Notes: a model not told the origin generated them from the letters alone. Positions 33,174 through 43,746 are shown, counted from the stretch's first letter. The stretch is DNA of 64,000 bases from Paenibacillus sacheonensis (GCF_009909195.1 NZ_JAAAMU010000001.1:124001-188000); one strand, 5' to 3'. A program made the numbers and translations.

Positions 33174-33186
33174 AGGAGTCCGGAAC

Positions 33187-34071
33187 ATGAAACCCATCGC
33201 AATCGATAAATTGGCGTTCAACGTCATCGCTTACGCCGTCATCGCCGTCGTCTCCCTGCTGTGCGTCGTGCCGTTCATCATGGTCGTCGCCGGCTCCTTC
33301 ACCGCCGAATCCGCCGTCATGGCGCATGGCTACGGGCTGTGGCCCTCGTCCTTCTCGGTGGAATCGTACCGCGCGATCCTGACGGATCCGACCTCGCTGA
33401 TCAAGGCTTACGGCGTCACGCTGTTCATTACGGTCACCGGCACGGCCGCGGGGCTGTTCCTGACCGCGATGACGGCCTACGTGCTCTACCGCAAGGAATT
33501 TCGCTACAGGAACCTGTTCGCCTTCTTCTTCTACTTCACGACGCTGTTCAACGGCGGGCTCGTGGCCTATTACCTCATCATGCTGAAGTATTACCATATG
33601 AAGGACAGCCTGCTGGCGCTCATCGTGCCCTTGCTGCTGTCGCCGTACTACATTCTCATCATGCGGAACTTCCTGAAGACGGTACCGGACGCGATCCCCG
33701 AATCCGCCAAGGTGGACGGAGCGGGCGAGTTCACGATCTTCACGCGGCTCTGCCTGCCGCTCATGAAGCCGGCGCTGGCCTCCATCGGGATGTTCATCGC
33801 GCTCGGCTATTGGAACGACTGGTACCAGGCGGCGCTGTTCATCGACGACCAGAGCAAGTTCCCGCTGCAATACATGCTGTACAAGATGATCACCAACATC
33901 GAGTTCCTCTCCTACGCGGCCGGCAACAACGGCATCCCGACGGTCGAGCTGCCGCATGAGACGGTCAAGCTCGCGATGACCGTCGTGTCGATCGGCCCGA
34001 TCGTGCTCATCTATCCGTTCGTCCAGAAGTATTTCGTCAAAGGGCTGACGGTCGGCGCGGTCAAAGGGTAG
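33187..34071 (+). CDS. ABC sugar permease, YtcP type
   Basis: A 294-residue permease with six helices, starting with a helix at residues 12-34. The EAA motif is ESAKVDGAGEFTIFTRLCLPLMKPALA. The C-terminal KYFVKGLTVGAVKG is the ending usual for YtcP/carbohydrate permease-2 proteins. It lies 13 nt after the first permease, with AAAGGAG before the ATG. Together they form the membrane channel of an oligosaccharide importer likely fed by the extracellular enzymes at 35955 and 41164. Confidence 0.95.
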   Translation: MKPIAIDKLAFNVIAYAVIAVVSLLCVVPFIMVVAGSFTAESAVMAHGYGLWPSSFSVESYRAILTDPTSLIKAYGVTLFITVTGTAAGLFLTAMTAYVLYRKEFRYRNLFAFFFYFTTLFNGGLVAYYLIMLKYYHMKDSLLALIVPLLLSPYYILIMRNFLKTVPDAIPESAKVDGAGEFTIFTRLCLPLMKPALASIGMFIALGYWNDWYQAALFIDDQSKFPLQYMLYKMITNIEFLSYAAGNNGIPTVELPHETVKLAMTVVSIGPIVLIYPFVQKYFVKGLTVGAVKG

Positions 34072-34164
34072 GCGGGAGAAAACGAAGCATGGCTTGGCAT
34101 TGGTTAAACCCGTAAAACGGATTAACATAAAGCAAGAGACAAATATTCAAGGAGGTCATCCAGT

Positions 34165-35793
34165 TTGAAGACGCAGTCCAAAAAGAAACTCATGATCGGC
34201 GCGCTCGCACTCTTCCTCGGCACATCCCTGGCGGCATGCGGATCGAACAACAACAACGGCGGCACGTCGAACGGGGCCAACGCGAACGGCGGCACGAAGG
34301 CGGCGAATAACGCCGATGCGGGCAGCGGAGGCGCGAACGCTTCCGGCGGCAACGCGGCGGCGGCAGGTCCGGACATTTCCAAGCACGTCAAGCTGACGTG
34401 GGCCGCGCTCGGCGACCCGCCGAAGGATTTCGACGCGGTCAAGGCAGAGCTCAACAAGATGACGAACAAGGACCTGAACGCGGACGTCGATTTCGTCTGG
34501 ATCGGCTGGGGCGACCTGGACAGCAAGTACCCGCTCATGCTGATGTCCGGCCAGAACGTCGACATGATCTACACGGCCGGCTGGCTCGACTACAGCGGCA
34601 ACGCCAAGAAGGGCGCGTTCACGGAGCTGTCCAAAGATATGCTGGATACGTACGCGCCGAACGCCGTGAAGAAGCTTCCGGCCGAAGCATGGGGCAACGC
34701 TACCGTCGACGGCAAGATCATCGCGGTACCGCGGAATTACCTGGAGTACCAGGACGCGGGTCTCGCGGTCCGGGGCGACATTATGGACAAGGCAGGCCTG
34801 ACGTCGCTCGGCAATTTGGACGATGTGGAGAAATATTTGGCCGCGGCCAAGGAGGCCGATCCGAAGGTGGTGCCGTACAACACGGGCGCATCCGTGGGCG
34901 ATTATCCGCTGACGTCCTTCGTCACGCGCAAGAAGTCGCTCGTCTCGGTGCCCGGCCTGCCGGCCAACATGCTGCAGTTCAACCCGATGGAGACGAAGCC
35001 GCAGGTGACGTCCGCGTTCGACGACCCCGATCTGCTGGCCGCGTATCCGAAGATCCGCGACATGTTCGAGAAAGGATACATCAACAAGAACGTGCTGAAC
35101 AACAAGACTCCGTCCCGAGAGTCGTTCCAAGCCGGCCAATCCGCGCTGGCAGCCTACGGCGACAACCAGTTCCGCGATTCGTATAACGGCATCAACACCG
35201 CGCATCCGGACTGGAAAGTATCGTTCCAATCGTTCTCGCCGGAAGGACCGTTCATCAAGCTCGCTTACGATTCCGGCATGATGGCGATTCCGTCGGCGTC
35301 GAACAACAAGGAACGGGCGCTCATGTTCATGGATAAGTTCTTCAGCGACCCGAGCTACTACATGCTCATGATCTACGGCTTGGAAGGCAAGCACTGGCAG
35401 TACACGGCTGACCAGTCGCAGATCGAAGTGCCGGCCGGCACGGATCCGACGCTCTATCCGAAATGGCAGTATCCGTGGGGCTTCGGCGACTGGGTCGGCT
35501 TCAACAAGCCGTCCACGACCGACTACCCGGATTACGCCAAGCACGTCGAATACATGGCGAGCGTGGCGAAGGATAACCCGTACGCCAACTTCAAGCCGAA
35601 CATCGATGCCATCAAGAACGAAGTCGCGGCACTGAACAACGTGTTCATCAAATACGGAGGCGCGCTCGCCTACGGCGCCGTGGATACGGAGGACGCGCTG
35701 AAGAAGGCGAACGCCGAGCTGAAGGCGGCCGGCTACGACAAAGTGAAGGCCGAGATCCAGAAGCAGCTGGATGCGTTTACGCCCGGCACGTAG
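34165..35793 (+). CDS. Extracellular solute-binding lipoprotein
   Basis: A 542-residue binding protein. The signal ends in lipobox LAAC, followed by a 45-residue Gly/Asn/Ala-rich flexible tether, then the bilobed family 1-type sugar-binding fold (MLMSGQNVDMIYTAGWLDYSG; AWGNATVDGKIIAVPRNYLEYQDAGLAVRGDIMDKAG). It captures the transported oligosaccharide at the outer membrane face and hands it to the permeases. TTG start, with AAGGAGG 12 nt upstream. It follows the permeases, the order seen in lpl/yte-type loci of Paenibacillus. The ligand is unknown; agaro- or manno-oligosaccharides are suggested by the enzymes next door. Confidence 0.95.
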   Translation: MKTQSKKKLMIGALALFLGTSLAACGSNNNNGGTSNGANANGGTKAANNADAGSGGANASGGNAAAAGPDISKHVKLTWAALGDPPKDFDAVKAELNKMTNKDLNADVDFVWIGWGDLDSKYPLMLMSGQNVDMIYTAGWLDYSGNAKKGAFTELSKDMLDTYAPNAVKKLPAEAWGNATVDGKIIAVPRNYLEYQDAGLAVRGDIMDKAGLTSLGNLDDVEKYLAAAKEADPKVVPYNTGASVGDYPLTSFVTRKKSLVSVPGLPANMLQFNPMETKPQVTSAFDDPDLLAAYPKIRDMFEKGYINKNVLNNKTPSRESFQAGQSALAAYGDNQFRDSYNGINTAHPDWKVSFQSFSPEGPFIKLAYDSGMMAIPSASNNKERALMFMDKFFSDPSYYMLMIYGLEGKHWQYTADQSQIEVPAGTDPTLYPKWQYPWGFGDWVGFNKPSTTDYPDYAKHVEYMASVAKDNPYANFKPNIDAIKNEVAALNNVFIKYGGALAYGAVDTEDALKKANAELKAAGYDKVKAEIQKQLDAFTPGT

Positions 35794-35869
35794 CCGTTAT
35801 TCCAAGCACCGAATCAGATAAACGGCACCACGCCTGACTTCATAACGACCGATTGCATAACGACCGACA

Positions 35870-35903
35870 AGAAGGGAACTGAAGACATCTACAGTTCCCT
35901 TCT
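35870..35903 (+). terminator. Hairpin between transporter operon and SLH protein gene
   Basis: AGAAGGGAACTG (35870-35881) pairs perfectly with CAGTTCCCTTCT (35892-35903). There is no T run after it, so it may be an mRNA-stabilising or partial terminator hairpin. Confidence 0.55.
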
Positions 35904-35954
35904 CGTATGACGAATTTGCAAACGCATACATTTCACCGAAAGAGAGGGAATGGA

Positions 35955-38900
35955 ATGAAACGGACTAATTCTAGGACTACGAAACTGGCCGCCGTCTTGG
36001 CGGTTGCGGCCATGCTGGCGTCAACGGCCGCGGGCGGGCTCAGGCCGGCCTACGCGGACGCTGCCGACAACGACAACGTATTGAAGATCACCCAGGGAGC
36101 CGGGGTCATCAGCCACGGCTGGAATAAAGACGATCTCATCCCGGGCCATACCTACGCCTACAGCTTCGAGGCGATGGGGACAGGGACGACCAACGCTTTC
36201 GTCCAGTATAACTGGGAGTGGGACAAATCGCTGAGCTATACGGATTTAGCTGGTTCGCGCACCGAAATCGACCCTTCCGCCACGTGGAAGACCTACACGG
36301 GGGAATTTACCGCGCCCGCTGCCCCGTCCGGCGGCGAGGATTTCTACTTCGGCGCCGCGACGGACGGCAGCGTGTTCGTCGATAACGTGGTCATCACGGA
36401 CACCGGCGCCGAACAAGGCGGAACATTCTTCGCGGACGACTTCACCTCGGGGCTCGACGGCTGGTATACCGAGCAAGCGGATCTCTTCTCCGTCGTTCCC
36501 AAGAGCGAAGCCGTCGGTCCGGCTCCTACGGTGCAGGATAACGACGCGCTCAAGGTCGCTGTCGGAAGCGGGAACATGAGCTGGGGTTCGAATAAATTCG
36601 CCGCGAACGCCACCTATACTTACTCGTTCGAGGCGATGGGCTCCGGAACGGCCGACATCAGGCTCCAAACCGACGAGAAATGGGATACGCCCTGGTCCAC
36701 CGTAACCGGAACGGACATTACCGTAGGACCGTCCACGGGCTGGACCACGTATACGGCGACCTTTACCACGCCGGCCAACCAGCCGACGGACGCGGGGTAC
36801 TATTTGTTCTTGAATGCCGCATCGGCCGGCCCGGTTTACATCAACAACTTGACCGTTACCGACGAAGAGGGCAAGCCGATCTTCGCCGAAGGTTTCGAGA
36901 ATTTGCCGGATAAGCCCGCGATCGGCAAAGGACATGACAGCTGGTACACCGGCACGAACGGGATCTTCACCGTCGTGCCCGTCGGCGAGGCCGCCGGCTC
37001 CTCCAGCAAAGCGCTGAAAATCGCTTCCGGCTCGGGCAACGTGACGGCGAGCCTGGGCGCGCTGGCTGCCGGTCACACCTACACGCTCAGCCTCGAGGGA
37101 ATCGGCTACAGCTCGGCCGACTTCAACGTCGAGAACAAGTCGTGGGCGACGCTGTCGCAGCTGTCGGTGGCCGCGAGCGACACCTGGAAGGACGACTCGG
37201 TTACCTTCGTCGTCCCGGACGACGATCAGAACGATTATACGCTCGTGGTGAACACGGCCTCCAGTCGCGAGATGTACGCGGATAATGTCGTCATCACCGA
37301 CATCACCGACGCCAACGCCCCGAAGGTGCAGTTCCAGGAGGACTTCGAGCAGGTGGCGGGCGAGCCCGCGCTCGGCAAGGGCGGCGAAAAATGGTACACC
37401 GCGACGGACGGCACGCTCTTCACCGTCGTTCCGCGCATCCAGGCCAGCGGCGTCGACCCGAACGCCAGCGCGATCGTGGACAAATACGGACAAATCATCG
37501 CGTCCCCGTATACGCCGAACGATAGCCATCCGCATGCCAAGGTTACCAGCGATGACGAGCTTGCGGCGGTACCGGCGCAGAACGAGGCGTACTTCGGCTC
37601 GCTCACGCCGCCGACGAACCGGGACACCTACGGCGGTCTGACCGGCAGCAAAGAGACATTCGACTTCGAAGCGACCGGTTTCTTCTACACCGACCACGCG
37701 GATGTCGATAATGACGGCACCCCCGAGGCAGTGATGGTCGACCCGCTGGGCAACCTGTACTTCCAGCTGGGCGCGACCGTGACCGACCCCAACGAGACTT
37801 ACGCCGACCTCACGGGCATCAAGTCGGAGTACGACCAGCTTCCGGCCTACGATCCGGACAGCAAAGCATGGCGGGGCGAGAATACGTTTTCGCCTTACGT
37901 GTACAACATCGAGCAGCAAACGGGCGAGCCCTTCGACGTCGACGCCTGGCGCGAGGATCAAATCCATAACGAGAAGCAGCTCGGCTTCAACTCCCTGGGC
38001 ATGTGGTCCGGCGAAGCGAGCACGACGACGCCGTATTTCGAGGTGTTGGACGGCGTCATGGGGCAAACCCCGCACATCGGCAGCTCCCGGCTGTTCGACG
38101 TGTTCAGCCCGGATTGGCAGTCCCGCTTGGACGCCGCTTACGGCGCGGCCGTATCCGGCCATGCGGACGATCCGATGCTGATCGGTTACATGTTCGAGAA
38201 CGAGCTTCCTTACGATTCGTTCAACGGCACGTTACTCGGTTCTTCCGCCGTCGGCAGCGGCACCCGCAACGAGCTGGCTGCCTGGATGAGCGGCCAGTAC
38301 GACGGCGACATCGACGCGTTCAATGCGGCGTGGGGGACGAACTTCGCGAGCTTCGACGATCTCAAGAGCGGAACCCTGAAGCTGAACACGACGGCCGCTT
38401 CGACCGATATCAACAACTTTACCAAGCACTATCTCGAAACCGAATACCACACCATCTACGAGACCGGCAAGAGCCATGACCCGCAGCATATGCAGCTTGG
38501 CGACCGGTGGTTTGCCGGCTCCCTGCGGAACGCCGCGCTTGCCCAGGATCTGGCGGAAGCGACCGCTGGCAACGTGGACGCCATCACGTACAACTACTAC
38601 ACGAACTCGCTCGACACGAACTGGCTGAAGCAGATCTACGCGTGGTCGGGCAATACGCCGATCATCCTCTCCGAGTGGCATTATTCCGACACCAGCGTAC
38701 TGCCGAACGGCAGTCAGCCCGTGTCCAGCCCGACGGCGCAGGGGCAGATGTACAGCGACTATTTGGAGAATGCCATCGCTACGGGCGTCGTGGTGGGCAG
38801 CGACTGGTTCACTTGGCTGGACCAGGCACCGACGGGACGTTACTTCAACGGACCGAATAACGGCGAGTCCGGCGCGTACGGATTCGTCGACGTGACCAAC

Positions 38901-40967
38901 AGGCCGGTCGTCGCGTTCGACGAGTATGCGAAGCAGACCCATTACAACGTGTACGACCTGCTCTCGGGAAGCATCGAGCCTTATGCGGCGCCCAACAGAA
39001 GCGCCGCGACCGACCGCGACACCCATAAAGCGCTGGCAGCGCCGCAAACCGACGCAGCGCCCGTCATCGGCGATTTCGCGGACTGGAGCGATTTCTCGGC
39101 GACGGCGGCACTGACGGCGATCGATCAAGTCTCGGGACCGGCGATTCCCGACCCGAACGTCTCGGCTAAGATGTCGATAGCCTGGGACGACGAGAATTTC
39201 TACTATCAAGCCCGCGTAACGTCCGGGAACGACAGGATCGCGAATGGCGGCGTATCCGGCAACGGCGCGGATATGTGGAACGGCGACGGCGTCGAGCTCT
39301 ACTTCGGTCCGCAGGACGTCGATGCCACTCCCGGCAGCATGCTGGGCACCGACTCGCAGCTGCTTCTGGGCGTCAACAAGAACGCCGACAGCAGCGTGTC
39401 GGCAGCCGCTTATTGGGTCAACGGCCCAAGCTTCGCCGACCAAACGCCCGTCAACGTGAAGGCGGAATTGGCGCCGGACGGCAAGGGCTGGATACTGGAA
39501 GCGGCAATCCCGCTTTCCGCCATCGGTTTGCCCGCGGATGCGTTCGGCACGGACGGCAGCCTCGCCATCGGCACGCCGATGCGCTACGACATGGGCTTCG
39601 ATCTTTCCGGCGCCGGCGGAACCCGCTACTCGCAGTATGCGTGGAACGGCAACGACTCCGACTCGAAGAACCGCAATCCGTGGGGCAAGCTGTCGTTTGC
39701 CGCGCAAGCGGAAGAGGGAGGCAACGGCACCGGCGGCAATAACGGCAACAACAACGGCAGCGGCACCGGAACCGGCAGCGGCACTGACATCGGCAGCGGA
39801 ATCATCAAGCCGACGGCACCCGTACTGAACCCGGCTTCTGGCGAAGCGACGGCGGACGTACCTGCATCGGCATTCGCGCAGCTGCCATCGTCGGCCGATA
39901 AAGTCAGGATTCAAGTACCGAAGATCGAAGGAGCGACCGGCTATGTCGTGAATCTGCCGGCAGACGTGCTCTCGGCAGCGGAACGGAATCGCATGATCAT
40001 CGTCGAAACGGGCGCGGGCACGATTACGATTCCAGCCACGATGCTGCGCGGCATCGACCTTCACGGCGCGGCAACCGTGGCAATCGTCATCGCTCAAGCG
40101 GAAACGAGCAAGCTCGGCGACGAGTTGAAAGCCTCGATCGGCGATCGGCCGGTCATCGACGTCAGCCTGCGGGCTAACGGCAAGGAACTGCCATGGAGCA
40201 ATCCCGCGGCGCCGGTAACGGTGGCCGTTCCCTATAAGCCGGCGGCGGACGAGGCGGCGAACAGCGGCCATATCACGGTATGGCACATCGGCGCCGACGG
40301 ACGGCCGGAGCCGGTCGTCCATGCGGCTTACGATGCCGTATCGGGAACCGTCGGGTTCCAAACGACGCATTTCAGCACGTACGCGGTCGTATACGTCGAG
40401 AAGCATTTCGGCGACCTGGGCCGTTACGGCTGGGCGAAGGACGCGATCGAGACGCTGGCGTCCAAGGGCGCCATCGAAGGCGTATCCGCTGCCGCGTTCG
40501 CGCCGTCGGCGAATATTACGCGCGCGGATTACGTGCTCCTGCTTGCGCGGACGCTCGGACTGTCCGAGGCCGCGGCTTCGAACGCGAATGCGGCCGGCGA
40601 CGGCAATTTCGCCGACGTGAAGCCGGGCAGCTACTATTACGAAGCCGTCGGCGCCGCCAAGGCGCTCGGCATCGCGATCGGCAGCGGAGGGAATTCGTTC
40701 CATCCGCAGGCGTCGATCACGCGGCAGGAGATGATGACGCTCACCGCGCGCGCATTGACGAAGCTCGGCAAGCTGAACGCGTCCGGCGGCACGAACCCGC
40801 TCGACCGTTTCGCGGATCGGGCGGACGTGTCGGGGTATGCGGCGGGCGGCGTGTCGGCGCTGCTGGATGCCGGCCTGATTCAGGGCGCTGACGGCAAGCT
40901 GAATCCGCTCGCCGAAGCAACGCGTGCGGAGGCAGCCGTGTTCTTATACAACGCGTTTCGTCTCTAG
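35955..40967 (+). CDS. SLH-anchored multidomain glycoside hydrolase, agarase-like
   Basis: A 1670-residue secreted protein. Signal peptide residues 1-37 (ends AYADA). Three related beta-sandwich modules, about 40-175, 190-330 and 350-470, with recurring TYTYSFEAMGSG-type strands, look like carbohydrate-binding modules. A TIM-barrel catalytic part, about 555-1020, has FENELPYDS (749 region) and IILSEWHYSD (905 region) as likely acid/base and nucleophile, resembling beta-agarase/GH50-like enzymes. A CBM9-type domain spans 1040-1253, a Gly/Asn linker 1254-1286, an unnamed beta domain to 1480, then three SLH repeats (1485, 1551, 1618) that bind pyruvylated cell-wall polymer. ATG 35955 follows GAGGG. 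Catalytic family assignment is tentative. Confidence 0.9.
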   Translation: MKRTNSRTTKLAAVLAVAAMLASTAAGGLRPAYADAADNDNVLKITQGAGVISHGWNKDDLIPGHTYAYSFEAMGTGTTNAFVQYNWEWDKSLSYTDLAGSRTEIDPSATWKTYTGEFTAPAAPSGGEDFYFGAATDGSVFVDNVVITDTGAEQGGTFFADDFTSGLDGWYTEQADLFSVVPKSEAVGPAPTVQDNDALKVAVGSGNMSWGSNKFAANATYTYSFEAMGSGTADIRLQTDEKWDTPWSTVTGTDITVGPSTGWTTYTATFTTPANQPTDAGYYLFLNAASAGPVYINNLTVTDEEGKPIFAEGFENLPDKPAIGKGHDSWYTGTNGIFTVVPVGEAAGSSSKALKIASGSGNVTASLGALAAGHTYTLSLEGIGYSSADFNVENKSWATLSQLSVAASDTWKDDSVTFVVPDDDQNDYTLVVNTASSREMYADNVVITDITDANAPKVQFQEDFEQVAGEPALGKGGEKWYTATDGTLFTVVPRIQASGVDPNASAIVDKYGQIIASPYTPNDSHPHAKVTSDDELAAVPAQNEAYFGSLTPPTNRDTYGGLTGSKETFDFEATGFFYTDHADVDNDGTPEAVMVDPLGNLYFQLGATVTDPNETYADLTGIKSEYDQLPAYDPDSKAWRGENTFSPYVYNIEQQTGEPFDVDAWREDQIHNEKQLGFNSLGMWSGEASTTTPYFEVLDGVMGQTPHIGSSRLFDVFSPDWQSRLDAAYGAAVSGHADDPMLIGYMFENELPYDSFNGTLLGSSAVGSGTRNELAAWMSGQYDGDIDAFNAAWGTNFASFDDLKSGTLKLNTTAASTDINNFTKHYLETEYHTIYETGKSHDPQHMQLGDRWFAGSLRNAALAQDLAEATAGNVDAITYNYYTNSLDTNWLKQIYAWSGNTPIILSEWHYSDTSVLPNGSQPVSSPTAQGQMYSDYLENAIATGVVVGSDWFTWLDQAPTGRYFNGPNNGESGAYGFVDVTNRPVVAFDEYAKQTHYNVYDLLSGSIEPYAAPNRSAATDRDTHKALAAPQTDAAPVIGDFADWSDFSATAALTAIDQVSGPAIPDPNVSAKMSIAWDDENFYYQARVTSGNDRIANGGVSGNGADMWNGDGVELYFGPQDVDATPGSMLGTDSQLLLGVNKNADSSVSAAAYWVNGPSFADQTPVNVKAELAPDGKGWILEAAIPLSAIGLPADAFGTDGSLAIGTPMRYDMGFDLSGAGGTRYSQYAWNGNDSDSKNRNPWGKLSFAAQAEEGGNGTGGNNGNNNGSGTGTGSGTDIGSGIIKPTAPVLNPASGEATADVPASAFAQLPSSADKVRIQVPKIEGATGYVVNLPADVLSAAERNRMIIVETGAGTITIPATMLRGIDLHGAATVAIVIAQAETSKLGDELKASIGDRPVIDVSLRANGKELPWSNPAAPVTVAVPYKPAADEAANSGHITVWHIGADGRPEPVVHAAYDAVSGTVGFQTTHFSTYAVVYVEKHFGDLGRYGWAKDAIETLASKGAIEGVSAAAFAPSANITRADYVLLLARTLGLSEAAASNANAAGDGNFADVKPGSYYYEAVGAAKALGIAIGSGGNSFHPQASITRQEMMTLTARALTKLGKLNASGGTNPLDRFADRADVSGYAAGGVSALLDAGLIQGADGKLNPLAEATRAEAAVFLYNAFRL

Positions 40968-41002
40968 TTTCAGCTTGAAACGAGGTCCATAGGAATAGCA
41001 GA

Positions 41003-41038
41003 CAGCCGGCAGGTGCACGCCATGTTCCCTTCCGGCTG
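41003..41038 (+). terminator. Weak hairpin after the SLH protein gene
   Basis: CAGCCGG (41003-41009) pairs with CCGGCTG (41032-41038), followed by CTTGTTG. A possible terminator only. Confidence 0.4.
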
Positions 41039-41163
41039 CTTGTTGTCCATAAATAAACCGCGATCAGGAAAGGAGGCATGAGAGGGGAAGCTCACCCGGC
41101 CCATAAATCGGGCAATGATGCAGCGCCAGCAAGCAAATCCATTATCGGAGGTGTCTGAGGTTC

Positions 41164-43608
41164 ATGATTCAATTTAACGACGGAAAGGCAAGCTTGGCCG
41201 GTGAAATCGGCAACCGTGACGCGCGCACGGGCAAGGGTAAGGGGAAGGGGAAGAGGATGCGCGGCCATCGGAAGGGGATCGGCAGGAGCATGCTCGCTAT
41301 GTTGGCGGCCGTGCTGTTGACAGGACTTTTCACGTTCTCGCAGCAGGCTTCGGCAGCCGTTCCCAGCCCGTGGCTGACGCAGGACATCGGCTCGGTCGGC
41401 GTGGCCGGCTCGGCCAACTATGCTTCAGGCACGTATACGGTCCAGGCTTCCGGCACGGATATTTCAGGAACCGCGGACCAATTCCGCTACGTTTATCAGC
41501 CGCTGAGCGGCGACGGCACGATCGTGGCACGAGTGGCATCCATCTCCAACACAAGCGCTTGGGCCAAGGGCGGGGTCATGATCCGGGAATCGCTGACGAC
41601 CGGCTCCAAGCATGTCTCGACCGTCATGGAATACGCGTCGGCCTCGGGGGCGCAGCTCGTCAGCCGCAGCGCCGCTTCGGGCAGCACGGCGACGGTGACG
41701 CAGACGGGCGTCGCAGCTCCGTATTGGGTGAAGCTGCAGCGCGCGGGCAGCGTGTTCACGAGCTCGATTTCCAGCAACGGCACGTCCTGGACGCAGGTCG
41801 GAACCGTGACGGTGAGCATGAATTCGAGCGTCTATATCGGACTCGTCGTTACCGCGCAGAACAATACGACGCTGAACACGACGACGATGGATAATGTCTC
41901 CGTGACCGGCTCTTCCGGCAGCGGAGGGCCGGCGTTCGTCAAAGGCATCAATCTGAACGGCGCCGCGACGACGATCGAGGGCAACGGCTGGATCTCGTAT
42001 GCATCCGCGCTGAGCAGCGGGCTGTCCGTCGCGAACGCCGCGACCTGGAGCGGGACGTACTCTTTCTCCTTGAATCCGACGCCGGATGCCAATACGCTGT
42101 CCATGCTGCAATCCGCCCTGTACCGCTCGGCGCCGGCGAACGGTCAAGGCTTCAGCCTGAACCAGACGCTCGCGAACGGCAGCTACCAAGTCTATTTGTG
42201 GACGATCGAGAATTACCAGAGCAACTTCCGCAACGAGGACGTGAAGCTGGAGGGCGCGACCGTGGCGACGGGCATCGGCGACCTGGCGCTCGGGAGCTGG
42301 GCCAAGTACGGCCCGTACAACGTAACGGTCAGCGACGGCGTGCTCAACATCGATATCCTGCGCTCCACCAAGGGCGATCCGCAAATGACCGGCGTGGCGA
42401 TTTACAGCGCGGGCAGCGGAACGCCGGATACGCAGGCGCCGTCGGCGCCGGGCAGCCTGGCTTCCCCGTCGAAGACGGACACTACCGTCAACCTGACCTG
42501 GTCGGCTTCGACGGATAACGTCGGCGTGACGGGCTACAACATTTACCGGGGCGGCACGACGCTCGCCGGAACGACGACGGGCGCCACGAGCGCGACGGTC
42601 ACCGGCTTGACGGCAAGCACGGCCTATACGTTCACGGTCAAAGCGAAGGACGCGGCCGGCAATTTGTCCGCCGCCAGCAATTCGCTCGGCGTGACGACCA
42701 ATGCGAGCACCGGCAACCGCAGCGGCCTGCCTTGGAAATCCGGCGTCTACCGGACGACCAACGATCAGGCGAACTGGACGGCGATCCAAAACTTCGAGAC
42801 GTGGCGCGGGCGTTTGGCGGATGTCACGACCAACTTCCCGTACCGTTCCTCTTGGGACCTCATGACGGTCACCGGCGAGTTCTTCAACGGCTGGCAGGGC
42901 GCGCCGTGGACGCCGACCTACGCCGTCCCGATGTTCCCTGAGAACATCGGGGCGACGTTCTCCGCCTGCGCGGCCGGCAGCTACAACAGCCGCTGGACGA
43001 CGTTCGCGCAGAACCTCGTCAGCCATGGCCAAGGCAGCGCGATCGTCCGGCTCGGCTGGGAATTCAACGGAGACTGGTTCGCGCATTCCGTCACGAACGC
43101 CAACATGACGGATTGGAAGGCGTGCTTCCGGCAAGTGGCGACGACCATCAAGGCAAGCGCGCCGAACGTGAAGATCGACTGGAACGTCACGCGCGGCGAC
43201 GGACTGAAAGCCGCCGGCAACGCCGATCCGGCGCTCGTCTATCCGGGCGACGACGTCGTCGATATCATCGGCGTGGACAGCTACGACCACTGGCCGCCGG
43301 TCTTCAGCGACTCGACCTGGACCAACAGCCATATGGGCGGCGCGTACGGACTGCAGCACTGGATCGACTTCGCGGTCGCCCACGGCAAGAAGTTCAGCGT
43401 GCCCGAGTGGGGACTCTATCACGGCGCGGCGCCGAACTTCGGCAACGACAACCCGTTCTATATCGAGAAAATGTGGACCTTCTTCAACAGCCTGGGCTCC
43501 TTGCTCGCCTATGAAGCCTATTACGACGAAGATGTCCTGACGCTCGGCAATCTCTCGTACGGCAACAACAATCCGAACAGCGCGCCCGTCTACAACTCGC
43601 ACTGGTAG
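41164..43608 (+). CDS. Secreted multidomain GH26-like beta-mannanase/glycanase
   Basis: An 814-residue secreted enzyme. A long basic N-region (KGKGKGKRMRG) precedes the signal helix, cleaved after about residue 64 (QASAA). Domains: DUF1349/LamG-like, about 68-255; malectin-like CBM, about 258-415; fibronectin type III, about 423-512; catalytic, 519-814. In the last, LGWEFNGDWF (near 630) and VPEWGLYHG (near 746) match the acid/base and nucleophile positions of GH26. No SLH or sortase anchor, so it is released. GGAGGTG lies upstream of ATG 41164. It works with the anchored enzyme upstream and the ABC importer in polysaccharide use. GH26 includes mannanases and xylanases; the substrate is not resolved. 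Confidence 0.88.
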   Translation: MIQFNDGKASLAGEIGNRDARTGKGKGKGKRMRGHRKGIGRSMLAMLAAVLLTGLFTFSQQASAAVPSPWLTQDIGSVGVAGSANYASGTYTVQASGTDISGTADQFRYVYQPLSGDGTIVARVASISNTSAWAKGGVMIRESLTTGSKHVSTVMEYASASGAQLVSRSAASGSTATVTQTGVAAPYWVKLQRAGSVFTSSISSNGTSWTQVGTVTVSMNSSVYIGLVVTAQNNTTLNTTTMDNVSVTGSSGSGGPAFVKGINLNGAATTIEGNGWISYASALSSGLSVANAATWSGTYSFSLNPTPDANTLSMLQSALYRSAPANGQGFSLNQTLANGSYQVYLWTIENYQSNFRNEDVKLEGATVATGIGDLALGSWAKYGPYNVTVSDGVLNIDILRSTKGDPQMTGVAIYSAGSGTPDTQAPSAPGSLASPSKTDTTVNLTWSASTDNVGVTGYNIYRGGTTLAGTTTGATSATVTGLTASTAYTFTVKAKDAAGNLSAASNSLGVTTNASTGNRSGLPWKSGVYRTTNDQANWTAIQNFETWRGRLADVTTNFPYRSSWDLMTVTGEFFNGWQGAPWTPTYAVPMFPENIGATFSACAAGSYNSRWTTFAQNLVSHGQGSAIVRLGWEFNGDWFAHSVTNANMTDWKACFRQVATTIKASAPNVKIDWNVTRGDGLKAAGNADPALVYPGDDVVDIIGVDSYDHWPPVFSDSTWTNSHMGGAYGLQHWIDFAVAHGKKFSVPEWGLYHGAAPNFGNDNPFYIEKMWTFFNSLGSLLAYEAYYDEDVLTLGNLSYGNNNPNSAPVYNSHW

Positions 43609-43703
43609 ACAGCGTGAATGAGGACTGCTCCTTAAGCCGCTCGAGATATACCTGATGATTCCATGAACATTCAATGTCGAATGTCGAATGCATAAGCACG
43701 GCG

Positions 43704-43746
43704 AAGAACCTTCAGTTCCACGCGTCTCGTGGGGTTGTAGGTTCTT
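43704..43746 (+). terminator. Hairpin upstream of a pyrimidine tract
   Basis: AAGAACCT (43704-43711) pairs with AGGTTCTT (43739-43746), with inner stem CCACG/CGTGG. It runs directly into the T/C-rich tract. Confidence 0.6.

Noticed and set aside
38232..40703. 823-codon open frame on the minus strand
   Set aside because: It is a shadow of the SLH protein gene: Arg/Val-rich, low complexity, no recognisable motif.
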